Positions 8,695 through 17,152 of a stretch of 64,000 bases of DNA are shown here, in pieces. Position numbers and translations under genes: made by a program. Location: contig NZ_CP072378.1 of assembly GCF_018128245.1 (NCBI RefSeq), forward strand, positions 806,001 to 870,000. The letters are read 5' to 3'. The notes under the pieces were generated by a model, which saw nothing but the letters and a program-made list of their open reading frames with translations, was not told where the DNA came from and ran no database searches. Position 1 is the stretch's first letter; each line of letters starts with the position of its first letter. This stretch comes from Leptotrichia sp. oral taxon 221 (lineage in GTDB: Bacteria > Fusobacteriota > Fusobacteriia > Fusobacteriales > Leptotrichiaceae).

Positions 8695-9201
8695 ATGAAA
8701 AAGACAGCGTTGTATCCGGGAAGTTTTGATCCGATAACAAAAGGACATATTGATATTATAAGACGTTCGGCTGATTTATTTGACAAATTGATAATTGGTA
8801 TTTTCAAAAATTCTTCAAAGAGCAAGTCTTGGTTTACTGAAGAAGAGAGAGCTGAAATGATAAAAAAAATTTTAGAAAAAGAAAATATAAAAGCAGAAAT
8901 TAAAATTTTCAATGGATTGTTAGTGGATTTTATGTTTAAAGAAAATGTGGATATTTTAATAAGAGGATTGCGTGCATTGTCAGATTACGAGTATGAATTG
9001 CAATTTGCTTTGACGAATAGTGCGTTGGCGAAAAATGATTTTGAAACAGTTTTTTTGACGGCTTCTAGGGAATATTTGTATTTAAGTTCTAGTTTAGTGA
9101 AAGAAATAGCGCTGAATGAAGGTGAATTGGGAATTTTTGTTCCAAAACTAGTTGAAGAAGAGTTAAGAAAGAAAGTCAAAGAGATTAAACATAATAGATA
9201 G
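8695..9201 (+). CDS. coaD: Phosphopantetheine adenylyltransferase
   Basis: Catalyses 4'-phosphopantetheine plus ATP to dephospho-CoA, the penultimate step of coenzyme A synthesis. It shows the nucleotidyltransferase motif YPGSFDPITKGHID, with the (T/H)xGH-type His18, and the C-terminal YLSSSLVKE motif that corresponds to ISSSxVR. Length of 168 residues is standard. GAGGAGAG lies upstream. CoA supply next to acpP and fab genes is functionally coherent. Confidence 0.96.
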   Translation: MKKTALYPGSFDPITKGHIDIIRRSADLFDKLIIGIFKNSSKSKSWFTEEERAEMIKKILEKENIKAEIKIFNGLLVDFMFKENVDILIRGLRALSDYEYELQFALTNSALAKNDFETVFLTASREYLYLSSSLVKEIALNEGELGIFVPKLVEEELRKKVKEIKHNR

Positions 9202-9239
9202 AGCATAAAAAGGTTAAGCAAAAATAAAAGGAGTTAAAG

Positions 9240-10598
9240 TTGGCAGAGAGAAACACAAAATCAAAATATATATGTTCAGAATGTGGTTATACCTCTCAAA
9301 AATGGCTGGGAAAATGTCCAAATTGTGATTCGTGGGGGACTTTTGAAGAGGAAGTTGAAATAAAAAGAAACTTTAAAAATATAGAATCAGAAGAGGTGTC
9401 AATTACAAAAATTTCTGAGATAAAAATAGAAAAAGAATTTAGAATGGTTACTCAATATAGTGAATTTGATAGAGTGTTGGGTGGCGGATTGATAAAAGGG
9501 GAAGTGGTTCTTATAACAGGAAGTCCTGGAATAGGGAAATCGACATTTTTATTACAGTTGTCACAGGAATATTCAAAAATTGGAACTGTGTTTTATGTAT
9601 CTGGAGAAGAATCACCCAGACAGATAAAACAAAGGTCTGATAGAATAAATGTAAGAAGTGAGAATTTATATATCTTAAATGAGATAACGATTGAAAAAAT
9701 TGAATCGGTTATTTTGAAAGAAAGACCGAAAGTCGTTGTAATAGATTCGATACAAACGTTGCAATCAGTGAATAGTAATTCGTTGCCAGGAAGTGTATCA
9801 CAAATTAGAGAAACGACATTAAAAATAATTGAAATTGCAAAAAGATATGAGATAGCATTTTATATTGTGGGTCATGTTACGAAAGATGGTAAATTGGCTG
9901 GGCCTAAATTGTTGGAGCATATGGTTGATGCAGTTTTACAGCTTGAAGGAGAAGAAAATAATTATTTTAGGATTGTTCGATCAATTAAAAATAGATATGG
10001 TTCGACGAATGAAATATCAATATTTGATATGAAGGAAAATGGAATAAGTGAAGTGAAAAATCCTTCTGAATTTTTTATTAGTGATAGAGATGAAAAAAAT
10101 ATAGGAAGTATTATAGTTCCCATATTTGAAGGAAGTAGGGTATTTTTATTTGAAGTACAATCTTTATTGAGTACACCTAATTTTGGAATACCGAAAAGGA
10201 CTGTAGAGGGATATGATAGAAATAGAGTTGAGATATTGAGTGCAGTATTGTCGAGATCTTTAAAAATAGATATAAATTCAAAAGATATTTACATTAACAT
10301 TCCTGGTGGAATTGAATTAAAAGATAGAAGTTCAGATTTAGCAGTAATATTTTCATTGCTTTCGTCAGTTAATCAAAAACCAATTAGTCAAAAAATAGCG
10401 GCAATTGGAGAGTTGGGCTTAAGAGGAGAGGTGCGTAAAGTATCATTTATTAAAAATAGGATAAATGAATTGGAAAAGCTAGGATTTACAGGAGTTTATT
10501 TGCCGAGAAGCCATAAAGACGATTTGGATAAAGAAAATATAAAAATAAAGTTAAATTATATTAGTAATATTAGTGAGCTGATTGAGAGGGTGAAGTAG
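9240..10598 (+). CDS. radA: DNA repair protein RadA
   Basis: A RecA-like ATPase that helps process recombination intermediates. It has an N-terminal zinc finger (CSECGYTSQKWLGKCPNC), Walker A GSPGIGKST, the RadA motif as KNRYG (usually KNRFG) and a C-terminal Lon-protease-like domain. The 452-residue length is typical. It starts at TTG with AAAGGAG about 7 nt upstream. disA follows after 3 nt. The radA-disA pair is conserved in Firmicutes, where both act in DNA integrity. Confidence 0.95.
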   Translation: MAERNTKSKYICSECGYTSQKWLGKCPNCDSWGTFEEEVEIKRNFKNIESEEVSITKISEIKIEKEFRMVTQYSEFDRVLGGGLIKGEVVLITGSPGIGKSTFLLQLSQEYSKIGTVFYVSGEESPRQIKQRSDRINVRSENLYILNEITIEKIESVILKERPKVVVIDSIQTLQSVNSNSLPGSVSQIRETTLKIIEIAKRYEIAFYIVGHVTKDGKLAGPKLLEHMVDAVLQLEGEENNYFRIVRSIKNRYGSTNEISIFDMKENGISEVKNPSEFFISDRDEKNIGSIIVPIFEGSRVFLFEVQSLLSTPNFGIPKRTVEGYDRNRVEILSAVLSRSLKIDINSKDIYINIPGGIELKDRSSDLAVIFSLLSSVNQKPISQKIAAIGELGLRGEVRKVSFIKNRINELEKLGFTGVYLPRSHKDDLDKENIKIKLNYISNISELIERVK

Positions 10599-10601
10599 TT
10601 T

Positions 10602-11669
10602 ATGAAAAATAAAGAAAGAAAAAAAATACGAGAATATATTTTTTCAGTAATAGCACCTGGCACTCCATTGAGGGAAGCTATAAATAGAATACAAGAAGCA
10701 AATCTTGGTGCATTGATTGTGTTGGGAAATTTGGAAACATTAAAAGATGTTAAAGCTGGAGGATTTGAGTTGAATGCTGAATATACGCCACAAGGTGTTT
10801 ATGAATTAGCTAAAATGGATGGAGGAATAATTGTATCAAAAGATATAAAAACTATTTATGGAGCAAATGTTCAAATACAGCCTGATTATAAAATAAAAAC
10901 TGATGAGAGTGGAACTAGACATCAAGCTGCTCATAGATTAGCTCAACAAAAGGGCTGTTTAGTAGTTACGGTTTCAGAAAGAAGAAATAAAATAACAGCG
11001 TATATTGGAAAAGAAAGATATCCGTTGCATGATATCAGTGATTTGTTGGTAAAAAGCTCTCAAGCTATTACGGCATTGGAAAAATATTCTTTAGCAATAG
11101 AAAATAGTTTGGTGGCGTTGTCTATTTTAGAATTTGATAATATGGTTACGTTGTATGATGTTATTGAAATTGTGAGAATGTACGGATTGTTATTTGAAAT
11201 GTCTGAAGAGTTAATGGGATATATGACTGAGTTAGGAACTGAAGGAAGATTGATAAGAATACAATATCAAGAAATAATGCTTAATAAAGAAGAGAAATTT
11301 ATATCATTGATAAAAGATTATAAAATTCATAATAAAAGGGCTGAAAGAATAATTGAAGAAATAAAAACTTTAAATAAAGAAGAGTTATTGATAAATGAAA
11401 ATATTGTGAATATATTAGGATACGAACAAAAAAAGCTGGGACTTGATGATATAATGGAATCAAGAGGATATAATTTATTAAGTAATGTTAACAAAATTAC
11501 TAAAAAAGATACAGAACTTTTAGTTAAGGAATTTTCAGGAGTTCAATCGATTTTATTAGCAAATGTAGAAGATTTTGCACAAATAAAAGGTATTAGTAAA
11601 CAAAAATCAAATCATATAGTAAAATCATTGAGAAGATTGAAAAACAGATCTGTTTTTGAAAGAGATTAA
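10602..11669 (+). CDS. disA: Diadenylate cyclase DisA (DNA-integrity scanning protein)
   Basis: Makes c-di-AMP from two ATP and scans DNA for branched structures. The N-terminal DAC domain (about 1-145) and C-terminal helix-hairpin-helix region (about 285-350) are present, and total length is 355 residues as usual. The catalytic motifs differ from the textbook form: KMDGGII instead of DGA, and GTRHQAAHR instead of RHR. The change may be lineage-typical or may alter activity. It is coupled to radA. Confidence 0.93.
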   Translation: MKNKERKKIREYIFSVIAPGTPLREAINRIQEANLGALIVLGNLETLKDVKAGGFELNAEYTPQGVYELAKMDGGIIVSKDIKTIYGANVQIQPDYKIKTDESGTRHQAAHRLAQQKGCLVVTVSERRNKITAYIGKERYPLHDISDLLVKSSQAITALEKYSLAIENSLVALSILEFDNMVTLYDVIEIVRMYGLLFEMSEELMGYMTELGTEGRLIRIQYQEIMLNKEEKFISLIKDYKIHNKRAERIIEEIKTLNKEELLINENIVNILGYEQKKLGLDDIMESRGYNLLSNVNKITKKDTELLVKEFSGVQSILLANVEDFAQIKGISKQKSNHIVKSLRRLKNRSVFERD

Positions 11670-11713
11670 TTTATTAATTCTTAATTTATTTGACAAAAAC
11701 AAATGTAATTAAC

Positions 11714-11742
11714 TTGAAAATTAATTAGTTAAGTAGTAAAAT
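11714..11742 (+). promoter_or_regulatory. Promoter of the DUF1385 gene
   Basis: TTGAAA (11714-11719), 17-nt spacer, TAAAAT (11737-11742), about 75 nt upstream of the start codon. Confidence 0.6.
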
Positions 11743-11816
11743 ATGACAATTGTTTAGACAAGTGTTTATACAAATGAGAAAAAATCATAAAAATTAAGTA
11801 TAGAAAGTGGGAATAT

Positions 11817-12740
11817 ATGAAGAATGAAAAAGTGGTTGTAGGTGGTCAAGCTGTCATAGAAGGAGTTATGATGAGAGGTCCAAAGGCTATTGCAACGGCA
11901 GTTAGGAAAAAAGATGGAAGTATTGTGTACAAAAGAAAAAAATTAACTGAAAAAAATAATAAATGGTTGAAAGTTCCGTTCGTTCGTGGAGTTATTGCTC
12001 TTTATGATGCGATGGTTGTAGGTACGAAAGAGTTGATTTTTGCATCGAATCAAGCGGGATTTGAAGAAGAGAAATTGAGTGATAAAGAAATTGGATGGAC
12101 AGTTTTTGTATCAATTGCTTTAGGTATTGGAGTTTTTATGGCGCTACCTTCATTTATTGGTGGTTTATTATTTGAAAATAATAAAGTTATGGCTAATTTG
12201 GTGGAAGCGTTGATAAAATTAGTGTTATTTTTAGGATATATTATTGGGATATCATTTTTGAAAGACATTCAAAGAGTGTTTGAATATCACGGAGCAGAAC
12301 ATAAAAGTATTATGAATTATGAGTTGGGTGAAGAATTATCACCTAAAAATGCGAAGAAGTGTACTAGAATACATCCTAGATGTGGGACAAGCTTTTTGTT
12401 AATCGTAATGTTGATTAGTATTTTGGTATTTATAATTGTTGATTTGATATTTCCAGTTCCAGAAGGGAAAGAATTTTTACAAAGAGTTGCTTTGTTATTA
12501 TACAAATTGGTTACTAGAGTAGCGTTTGTACCTGTAATTGCTGGATTAGCATATGAGTTACAAAGATGGACAAGTTATCATTTGAATAATTCTGTCGCAA
12601 GAATTATTGCAACACCTGGTATGTGGTTACAAAAAGTTACTACGAGTGAGCCAGATGAAAAACAATTGGAAGTTGCAATCGTTGCTTTGAATGTTGCATT
12701 GGGGAAAGAAGTTACGAATGCTACGGAAGTGTTTGAATAA
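11817..12740 (+). CDS. DUF1385 family membrane protein
   Basis: A 307-residue protein beginning GGQAVIEGVMMRGP, the hallmark of DUF1385. It has a run of transmembrane helices (about 95-115, 122-145, 190-212 and 225-245) and the conserved YHGAEHKSI and RIHPRCGTSF segments. The His, Cys and Glu residues in those segments suggest a metal or cofactor site. The biochemical function of the family is not established as far as I know. It has its own promoter. Confidence 0.88.
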   Translation: MKNEKVVVGGQAVIEGVMMRGPKAIATAVRKKDGSIVYKRKKLTEKNNKWLKVPFVRGVIALYDAMVVGTKELIFASNQAGFEEEKLSDKEIGWTVFVSIALGIGVFMALPSFIGGLLFENNKVMANLVEALIKLVLFLGYIIGISFLKDIQRVFEYHGAEHKSIMNYELGEELSPKNAKKCTRIHPRCGTSFLLIVMLISILVFIIVDLIFPVPEGKEFLQRVALLLYKLVTRVAFVPVIAGLAYELQRWTSYHLNNSVARIIATPGMWLQKVTTSEPDEKQLEVAIVALNVALGKEVTNATEVFE

Positions 12741-12771
12741 AGTGATATTAAGGTAGATTTATAAAATTTTA

Positions 12772-12814
12772 TTGATAATTAGTATTTGTGAATTTAAAAT
12801 TATTGATTATCAAT
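12772..12814 (+). promoter_or_regulatory. Promoter with downstream palindrome
   Basis: TTGATA (12772-12777), 17-nt spacer, TAAAAT (12795-12800), followed at once by the inverted repeat ATTGATTATCAAT (12802-12814) over the expected start point. The palindrome is a possible operator. Confidence 0.5.
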
Positions 12815-12854
12815 TTTATAAATATAAATAAAGTATTAAAATGGAGGTTTTATT

Positions 12855-13385
12855 ATGAAGAAAAGAGAAAGATTATTGTTTGTAGGAATGGTATTTGCTT
12901 TAGGATTGCCAATATTTGCAAATAATAAACAAGATTTATTGAAACAAGCGAGAGATGATTATTACAAAGCTCAACAAGAGACTATTAATCAAAATAAAGC
13001 AAAAGAAAAATTGGAACAAAAGAAGAAATTAGAAGAAGAAAAGGCTGCCAAAGAGAAAAAAAGATTGGAAGAAAAGAAAAATAAGGAACAAAAATTGGCA
13101 GAAGAAAAAGCTGCCAAAGAAAAGAAAAAATTAGAAGAAAAAAATGCGAAAGAACAAAAATTAGCAGATGAGAAAGTTTCTAAAGAACAAAAAAAGGCAG
13201 AGGAAAAAGCACAAGTACAAGAGACTAGTCAAGAAGTAGCAACTGAAGAAACTAATGAAGTAACTACTACTGATAAAAAAGAAGATAAAAAAAGTTCTAA
13301 AGATTCTAAAAAATCTAAAGAACAAAAATTGAAAAAAGCTCTTGAAAGTGTGAGAGAAGAATATTATAAAACTAGAAAAAAATAA
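12855..13385 (+). CDS. Secreted or periplasmic coiled-coil protein with 22-residue repeats
   Basis: 176 residues. It has a signal peptide (MKKRERLLFVGMVFALGLPIFA), then a Lys/Glu/Ala-rich rod. Two near-identical 22-residue units begin EEKAAKEKK, and a third is degenerate. 22 residues is two hendecads, as expected for a long coiled coil. A related motif caps both ends: QARDDYYKAQQ near the N-terminus and SVREEYYKTRK at the C-terminus. Its function is not recognised. It could be a periplasmic spacer like the TolA rod or an adhesin-like surface protein. GGAGG lies 9 nt upstream. Confidence 0.8.
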   Translation: MKKRERLLFVGMVFALGLPIFANNKQDLLKQARDDYYKAQQETINQNKAKEKLEQKKKLEEEKAAKEKKRLEEKKNKEQKLAEEKAAKEKKKLEEKNAKEQKLADEKVSKEQKKAEEKAQVQETSQEVATEETNEVTTTDKKEDKKSSKDSKKSKEQKLKKALESVREEYYKTRKK

Positions 13386-13407
13386 TCTATGATTAATTTT
13401 ATTAATT

Positions 13408-13533
13408 AGCACAAGGGTACTTTTGATATTAGTTGTTTTTTATAAAAATGATAAGAGTTACTGTTTATAAAATTAGAAACAGTTAATGAATGGAAAAATA
13501 ACTGAATGATAAAGTATAATTGTGCTTTTTTAG
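13408..13533 (+). terminator. Two-tier wide-loop terminator
   Basis: Outer arms AGCACAA (13408-13414) and TTGTGCT (13520-13526) with a T run. An inner stem forms from ACTGTTT (13460-13466) and AAACAGT (13477-13483). The gap 13386-13888 otherwise holds the promoter and leader listed separately. Confidence 0.4.
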
Positions 13534-13614
13534 TTATTAATAAAATAATTATAATTTTAATCGTAAAAAATTTAAGATTATTTGAAAAAATGATAGCTTT
13601 TTTTAGATTACTTA

Positions 13615-13643
13615 TTGAAAAAAAATATAAATTTATGTATAAT
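13615..13643 (+). promoter_or_regulatory. Promoter of the amino-acid ABC transporter, long leader
   Basis: TTGAAA (13615-13620), 17-nt spacer, TATAAT (13638-13643). The implied 5' leader is about 240 nt and AT-rich. I do not recognise a riboswitch in it. Confidence 0.7.
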
Positions 13644-13860
13644 ATAACATAGACTAAAAAATTGAGAGACTATTTTATGATATAAAATATCAAATCATTA
13701 ATTTTACAGATTTTAATATTTTTATAAAAATTAGAGAGAATATTTCAAAAATTGTATGATATTTAAACTATATTTATTTATAGAAATTTTAGTATTTATA
13801 ATTAAAAAAAATTATTTTTATTTATAAAAAGGTCTCCGTCAATGAAGAGTGAAATTAGGG

Positions 13861-13897
13861 AAGGAGGATGTGAATTTTTTAAATTTACATGATTAAA
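13861..13897 (+). promoter_or_regulatory. Ribosome site with hairpin before the permease start
   Basis: AAGGAGGA (13861-13868) is followed directly by a 9-bp stem, TGTGAATTT (13869-13877) with AAATTTACA (13881-13889), including one G-U pair. The second arm includes the A of the first ATG. If folded, the ATG at 13898 is 8 nt from the ribosome site. Confidence 0.45.
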
Positions 13898-14635
13898 ATG
13901 ACAGAATTAAAAAAGTTAAGAACTGTAATGAGAACGATTCTTATAGTAGTAATAATCGTTGTGGCTACTTTATTATCATTTCCTCATGAAGTTAAACCTG
14001 TAGAATGGATAGAATATGTAAAAAGTTACGGTGTAACTATAGGAGCAACTTTTTTTGGAGCGATAATAGGAATCATAGTGGGAGTATTATTAGCATTTTT
14101 TAGATTTCAAAAACTTCGTAATAAGTATTTGGATTTAATTAAAGAAATTTTTATAGATGAATATATTGATATAATGAGGGGAACTCCAATGATGTTACAA
14201 TTACTAATATTTTCGTTAGTAATATTAAAATCAGGAAATAGCTTTGTTGTGGCATGTTTGGCTTTAGGGCTTAATAGTGCAGCATATACAGCAGAAATTG
14301 TAAGATCAGGGATTGAAAGTATAGATAAAGGACAAATGGAAGCAGCAAGAGCAATTGGGATGCCTTTTAAAATGGCGATGAGCGAAATTGTTATTCCACA
14401 AGCTATAAAAAATATTTTACCAGCGTTGGTGAATGAATTTATAACTTTATTTAAAGAAACTTCAATTATTGGTTACATTGGAGCAATTGAAATAACATTT
14501 AATAGTAAAAGTTTACAAGCAGCTTACTATAATCCAAAACCAATTATATTTACTGGTGTAGTGTACTATGTCAGTGTAAAAATATTCTCATATCTTGGTA
14601 AGAGATTAGAAGGGAAGTTGAAAGAAAATGATTAA
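13889..14635 (+). CDS. Polar amino-acid ABC transporter permease (HisM/GlnP type)
   Basis: Inner-membrane permease of about 248 residues with an N-terminal anchor and a five-helix core. The EAA loop reads [22 protein letters not shown], and the early RGTPMMLQL motif is typical of polar amino-acid permeases. The start may be 13889 or 13898, given the hairpin upstream. Its 3' end overlaps the ATPase gene by 8 nt, so the two are translationally coupled. With the ATPase and two binding lipoproteins it forms one importer. The substrate is unresolved. Confidence 0.93.
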   Translation: MIKMTELKKLRTVMRTILIVVIIVVATLLSFPHEVKPVEWIEYVKSYGVTIGATFFGAIIGIIVGVLLAFFRFQKLRNKYLDLIKEIFIDEYIDIMRGTPMMLQLLIFSLVILKSGNSFVVACLALGLNSAAYTAEIVRSGIESIDKGQMEAARAIGMPFKMAMSEIVIPQAIKNILPALVNEFITLFKETSIIGYIGAIEITFNSKSLQAAYYNPKPIIFTGVVYYVSVKIFSYLGKRLEGKLKEND

Positions 14636-15356
14636 GATTAAAAATTTAGAGAAAACATATGGAGATTTGAAAGTATTAAAAGGTATTTCGACTGATATAA
14701 AAGAAGGTGAAGTTATTTCAATAATTGGACCTTCTGGGAGTGGAAAATCAACTTTTTTAAGATGTATAAATAGACTTGAAGAGCCTACAAATGGTGAAAT
14801 TGATATTGAGGGAGAAAATATAGTGTCTCCTAAAGTAGATATAAATAAAATTAGAGAAAAAGTTGGGATGGTATTCCAGCACTTCAATTTGTTTCCGCAT
14901 AAGACTGTATTGGAAAATATAACAATTGGACCGATAAAATTGAAGAAAACTTCTCAAGAAGAGGCAGAAAAAATAGCGATTAGTTTGCTAGAAAAAGTTG
15001 GATTGGCAGATAAAAAAGATGTTTATCCGAATAAATTGTCTGGAGGTCAAAAACAAAGGGTTGCGATTGCTAGGGCATTGGCAATGAATCCAAAAGTTAT
15101 TTTATTCGATGAGCCAACTTCTGCATTGGATCCTGAAATGATTGGAGAAGTTTTAGAAGTAATGAAAGATTTGGCAAGGGAAGGAATGACAATGATTGTT
15201 GTGACGCATGAAATGGGATTTGCTAGAACTGTTGCTAATAGAGTATTCTTTATGGATCAAGGGACTATTTTAGAAGATGGAAGTCCAAAAGAAATTTTTG
15301 AGAATCCGAAAGAAGAAAGAACAAAAGAATTTTTAGATAAAGTGTTGAATCATTAA
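14628..15356 (+). CDS. Polar amino-acid ABC transporter ATP-binding protein (GlnQ type)
   Basis: 242 residues. Walker [11 protein letters not shown]-loop in [11 protein letters not shown], signature LSGGQKQR, Walker [13 protein letters not shown] and the switch His in VVTHEMGFA are all present. [16 protein letters not shown] is characteristic of GlnQ/HisP ATPases. It energises the permease encoded just upstream. It overlaps the permease gene by 8 nt and is followed by the first binding-protein gene after 122 nt, which contains a promoter. Confidence 0.95.
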   Translation: MIKIKNLEKTYGDLKVLKGISTDIKEGEVISIIGPSGSGKSTFLRCINRLEEPTNGEIDIEGENIVSPKVDINKIREKVGMVFQHFNLFPHKTVLENITIGPIKLKKTSQEEAEKIAISLLEKVGLADKKDVYPNKLSGGQKQRVAIARALAMNPKVILFDEPTSALDPEMIGEVLEVMKDLAREGMTMIVVTHEMGFARTVANRVFFMDQGTILEDGSPKEIFENPKEERTKEFLDKVLNH

Positions 15357-15413
15357 AAATTTTTTAGATAACTGAATTTTTAGATTATTAGGAATGTTGG
15401 AACTGCTTAAATT

Positions 15414-15442
15414 TTGAAAAATTTAGTTTTAGGTATTAAAAT
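15414..15442 (+). promoter_or_regulatory. Promoter of the first amino-acid binding lipoprotein
   Basis: TTGAAA (15414-15419), 17-nt spacer, TAAAAT (15437-15442). It allows extra binding protein to be made relative to the permease. Confidence 0.55.
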
Positions 15443-15478
15443 ATGTAGAGAAGTAAGAGTAGGAAGGTAGGTAATGGT

Positions 15479-16225
15479 ATGAAAAAAATTTTTGTAGCGT
15501 TGTTATTAATGTTAGGAATGATTTCTTGTGGAAATAAAAGTGCAGGAAATGCAACAAAAGAGAAAAAATTAGTAGTAGGAACAGATGGAGTTTTTCCACC
15601 GTTTGGATATATGGAAAATGGGAAAGTAGTAGGATTTGATATGGACTTGATTTCTGAAATAGCGAAAGGATTAGGATATCAAGTAGAATTTAAGGTTCAG
15701 CCGTTTGATGGATTAATTTCATCTTTGAAGGCTGGAAAATTAGACGTGATCGCTTCAGGAATGAGTGCTACTGAAGAAAGAAAACAATCAGTAGATTTTA
15801 CAGATGAATATTTTAAATCTAAACAAGTTTATTTGAGAAAAAAAGGGAACAATAGTATAAATTCTAAAGAAAGTTTGAATGGTAAAAAGGTTGCAGTTCA
15901 ATTAGGAACTATTCAAGAGATGGAAGCTAAAAAAATAAAAGGTGCTATTGTTGTTCCAAATGAAACACCAGCTACAATTATAATGGATTTAAATGCTGGG
16001 AAAAATGATGCTGTAATATTGGAAGATATTGTGGCGTTACAGTATGTTAAAAATAATCCAGGAATAGAAATTTTCTACAAAGAAAACTTACCAGCTGGAA
16101 TGGCTTTTGCTTTTGATAAAGGTAAAAATCCAGAATTAGTAAAACAATTTAATGAACAATTGAAAAAATTGAAAGAAAATGGGAAATATGATGAGTTACT
16201 TAAAAAATATGGATTAAATTATTAA
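15479..16225 (+). CDS. Amino-acid ABC transporter substrate-binding lipoprotein 1
   Basis: 248 residues. Lipoprotein signal with Cys17 in MISCGN, then a type II periplasmic binding fold. VVGTDGVFPPFGYMENGKVVGFDMDL and ASGMSATEERKQSVDFTDEYF are family-3 binding-protein signatures. It delivers a polar amino acid to the GlnP/GlnQ-like pair upstream. It is clearly paralogous to the next gene, so this is a tandem duplication. The ligand cannot be assigned confidently by eye. Confidence 0.93.
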   Translation: MKKIFVALLLMLGMISCGNKSAGNATKEKKLVVGTDGVFPPFGYMENGKVVGFDMDLISEIAKGLGYQVEFKVQPFDGLISSLKAGKLDVIASGMSATEERKQSVDFTDEYFKSKQVYLRKKGNNSINSKESLNGKKVAVQLGTIQEMEAKKIKGAIVVPNETPATIIMDLNAGKNDAVILEDIVALQYVKNNPGIEIFYKENLPAGMAFAFDKGKNPELVKQFNEQLKKLKENGKYDELLKKYGLNY

Positions 16226-16260
16226 TTAATCTTGAAAAATTAAAAATAATATAAAAAATG

Positions 16261-16269
16261 TGGTATAAT
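16261..16269 (+). promoter_or_regulatory. Extended -10 promoter of the second binding lipoprotein
   Basis: TGG-TATAAT (16261-16269) is an extended -10 element with no good -35 box at the right distance. Confidence 0.4.
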
Positions 16270-16306
16270 AGTAGTGTAAATTAAAATTGTGAGGAGAGTA
16301 AAGGGT

Positions 16307-17047
16307 ATGAAAAAAATTTTAGCAGTAGTGATGATACTTATGTTAGCAGTATTATCTTGTGGTAAAAAAGAAGAGAGCAAAACATTAAGAGTAGGGTTAA
16401 ATTCAGTATTTGCACCATTTGAATATAAAGAAAATGGACAAATAGTAGGGTTTGACGTAGATTTGATTAATCAAATTGGGAAAGATTTAGGATACAAAAT
16501 TGAAATTGAAGATCAATCATTTGATGGATTGATACCGACATTAAAAGCAGGGAAAATTGATATGATTATTTCTGGAATGACAGCGACTGAAGAAAGAAAA
16601 AAATCTGTAGATTTTTCAGATGAATATTTTAAATCAACAGATGTATACTTAAAGAAAAAAGGTAACAATAACGTTACATCAATTGATAATTTAAGTGGTA
16701 AAAAAGTTGGTGCATCTTTAGGAACAATTCAAGAAATTGAAGCTAGAAAAATACCAGGTGCTACAGTAGTTCCTATTGAAGATACTGTAAAATCTATAAT
16801 GGATTTAGAAGCTGGAAAAGTTGATGTTTTAATTTTGGAAAATGTAATTGCACTTGAATATATGAAAAAATATACTGATCTTGAAGTAATTGGAGAAAAA
16901 CCATTAGACAGTGGAATGGCAATAGCTTTTGATAAAGGTAAACATACAGAATTAATTCAAAAAATTAATGAAGAGTTGAAAACATTAAAATCAAATGGAA
17001 AATATGATGAATTAATTAATAAATATGGATTGAAAGTGAAAAAATAG
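16307..17047 (+). CDS. Amino-acid ABC transporter substrate-binding lipoprotein 2
   Basis: About 246 residues from the ATG at 16307. GAGGAG lies 10 nt upstream, and an in-frame GTG at 16289 would overlap this ribosome site. Lipobox Cys18 in VLSCGK. Same fold and motifs as the preceding gene (for example GMTATEERKKSVDFSDEYFKS), but diverged in the lobe that lines the ligand pocket. A second receptor may widen or shift the substrate range of one permease. Confidence 0.92.
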   Translation: MKKILAVVMILMLAVLSCGKKEESKTLRVGLNSVFAPFEYKENGQIVGFDVDLINQIGKDLGYKIEIEDQSFDGLIPTLKAGKIDMIISGMTATEERKKSVDFSDEYFKSTDVYLKKKGNNNVTSIDNLSGKKVGASLGTIQEIEARKIPGATVVPIEDTVKSIMDLEAGKVDVLILENVIALEYMKKYTDLEVIGEKPLDSGMAIAFDKGKHTELIQKINEELKTLKSNGKYDELINKYGLKVKK

Positions 17048-17152
17048 TTTCTAATTTATAAAAAATTAACATTAGAAATTAATGGAAATTTTGAAAAATA
17101 AATGGAAAACTTAAAAATAATAAAATAAAAAAAGAAAAGGAGGAAGATTCTT

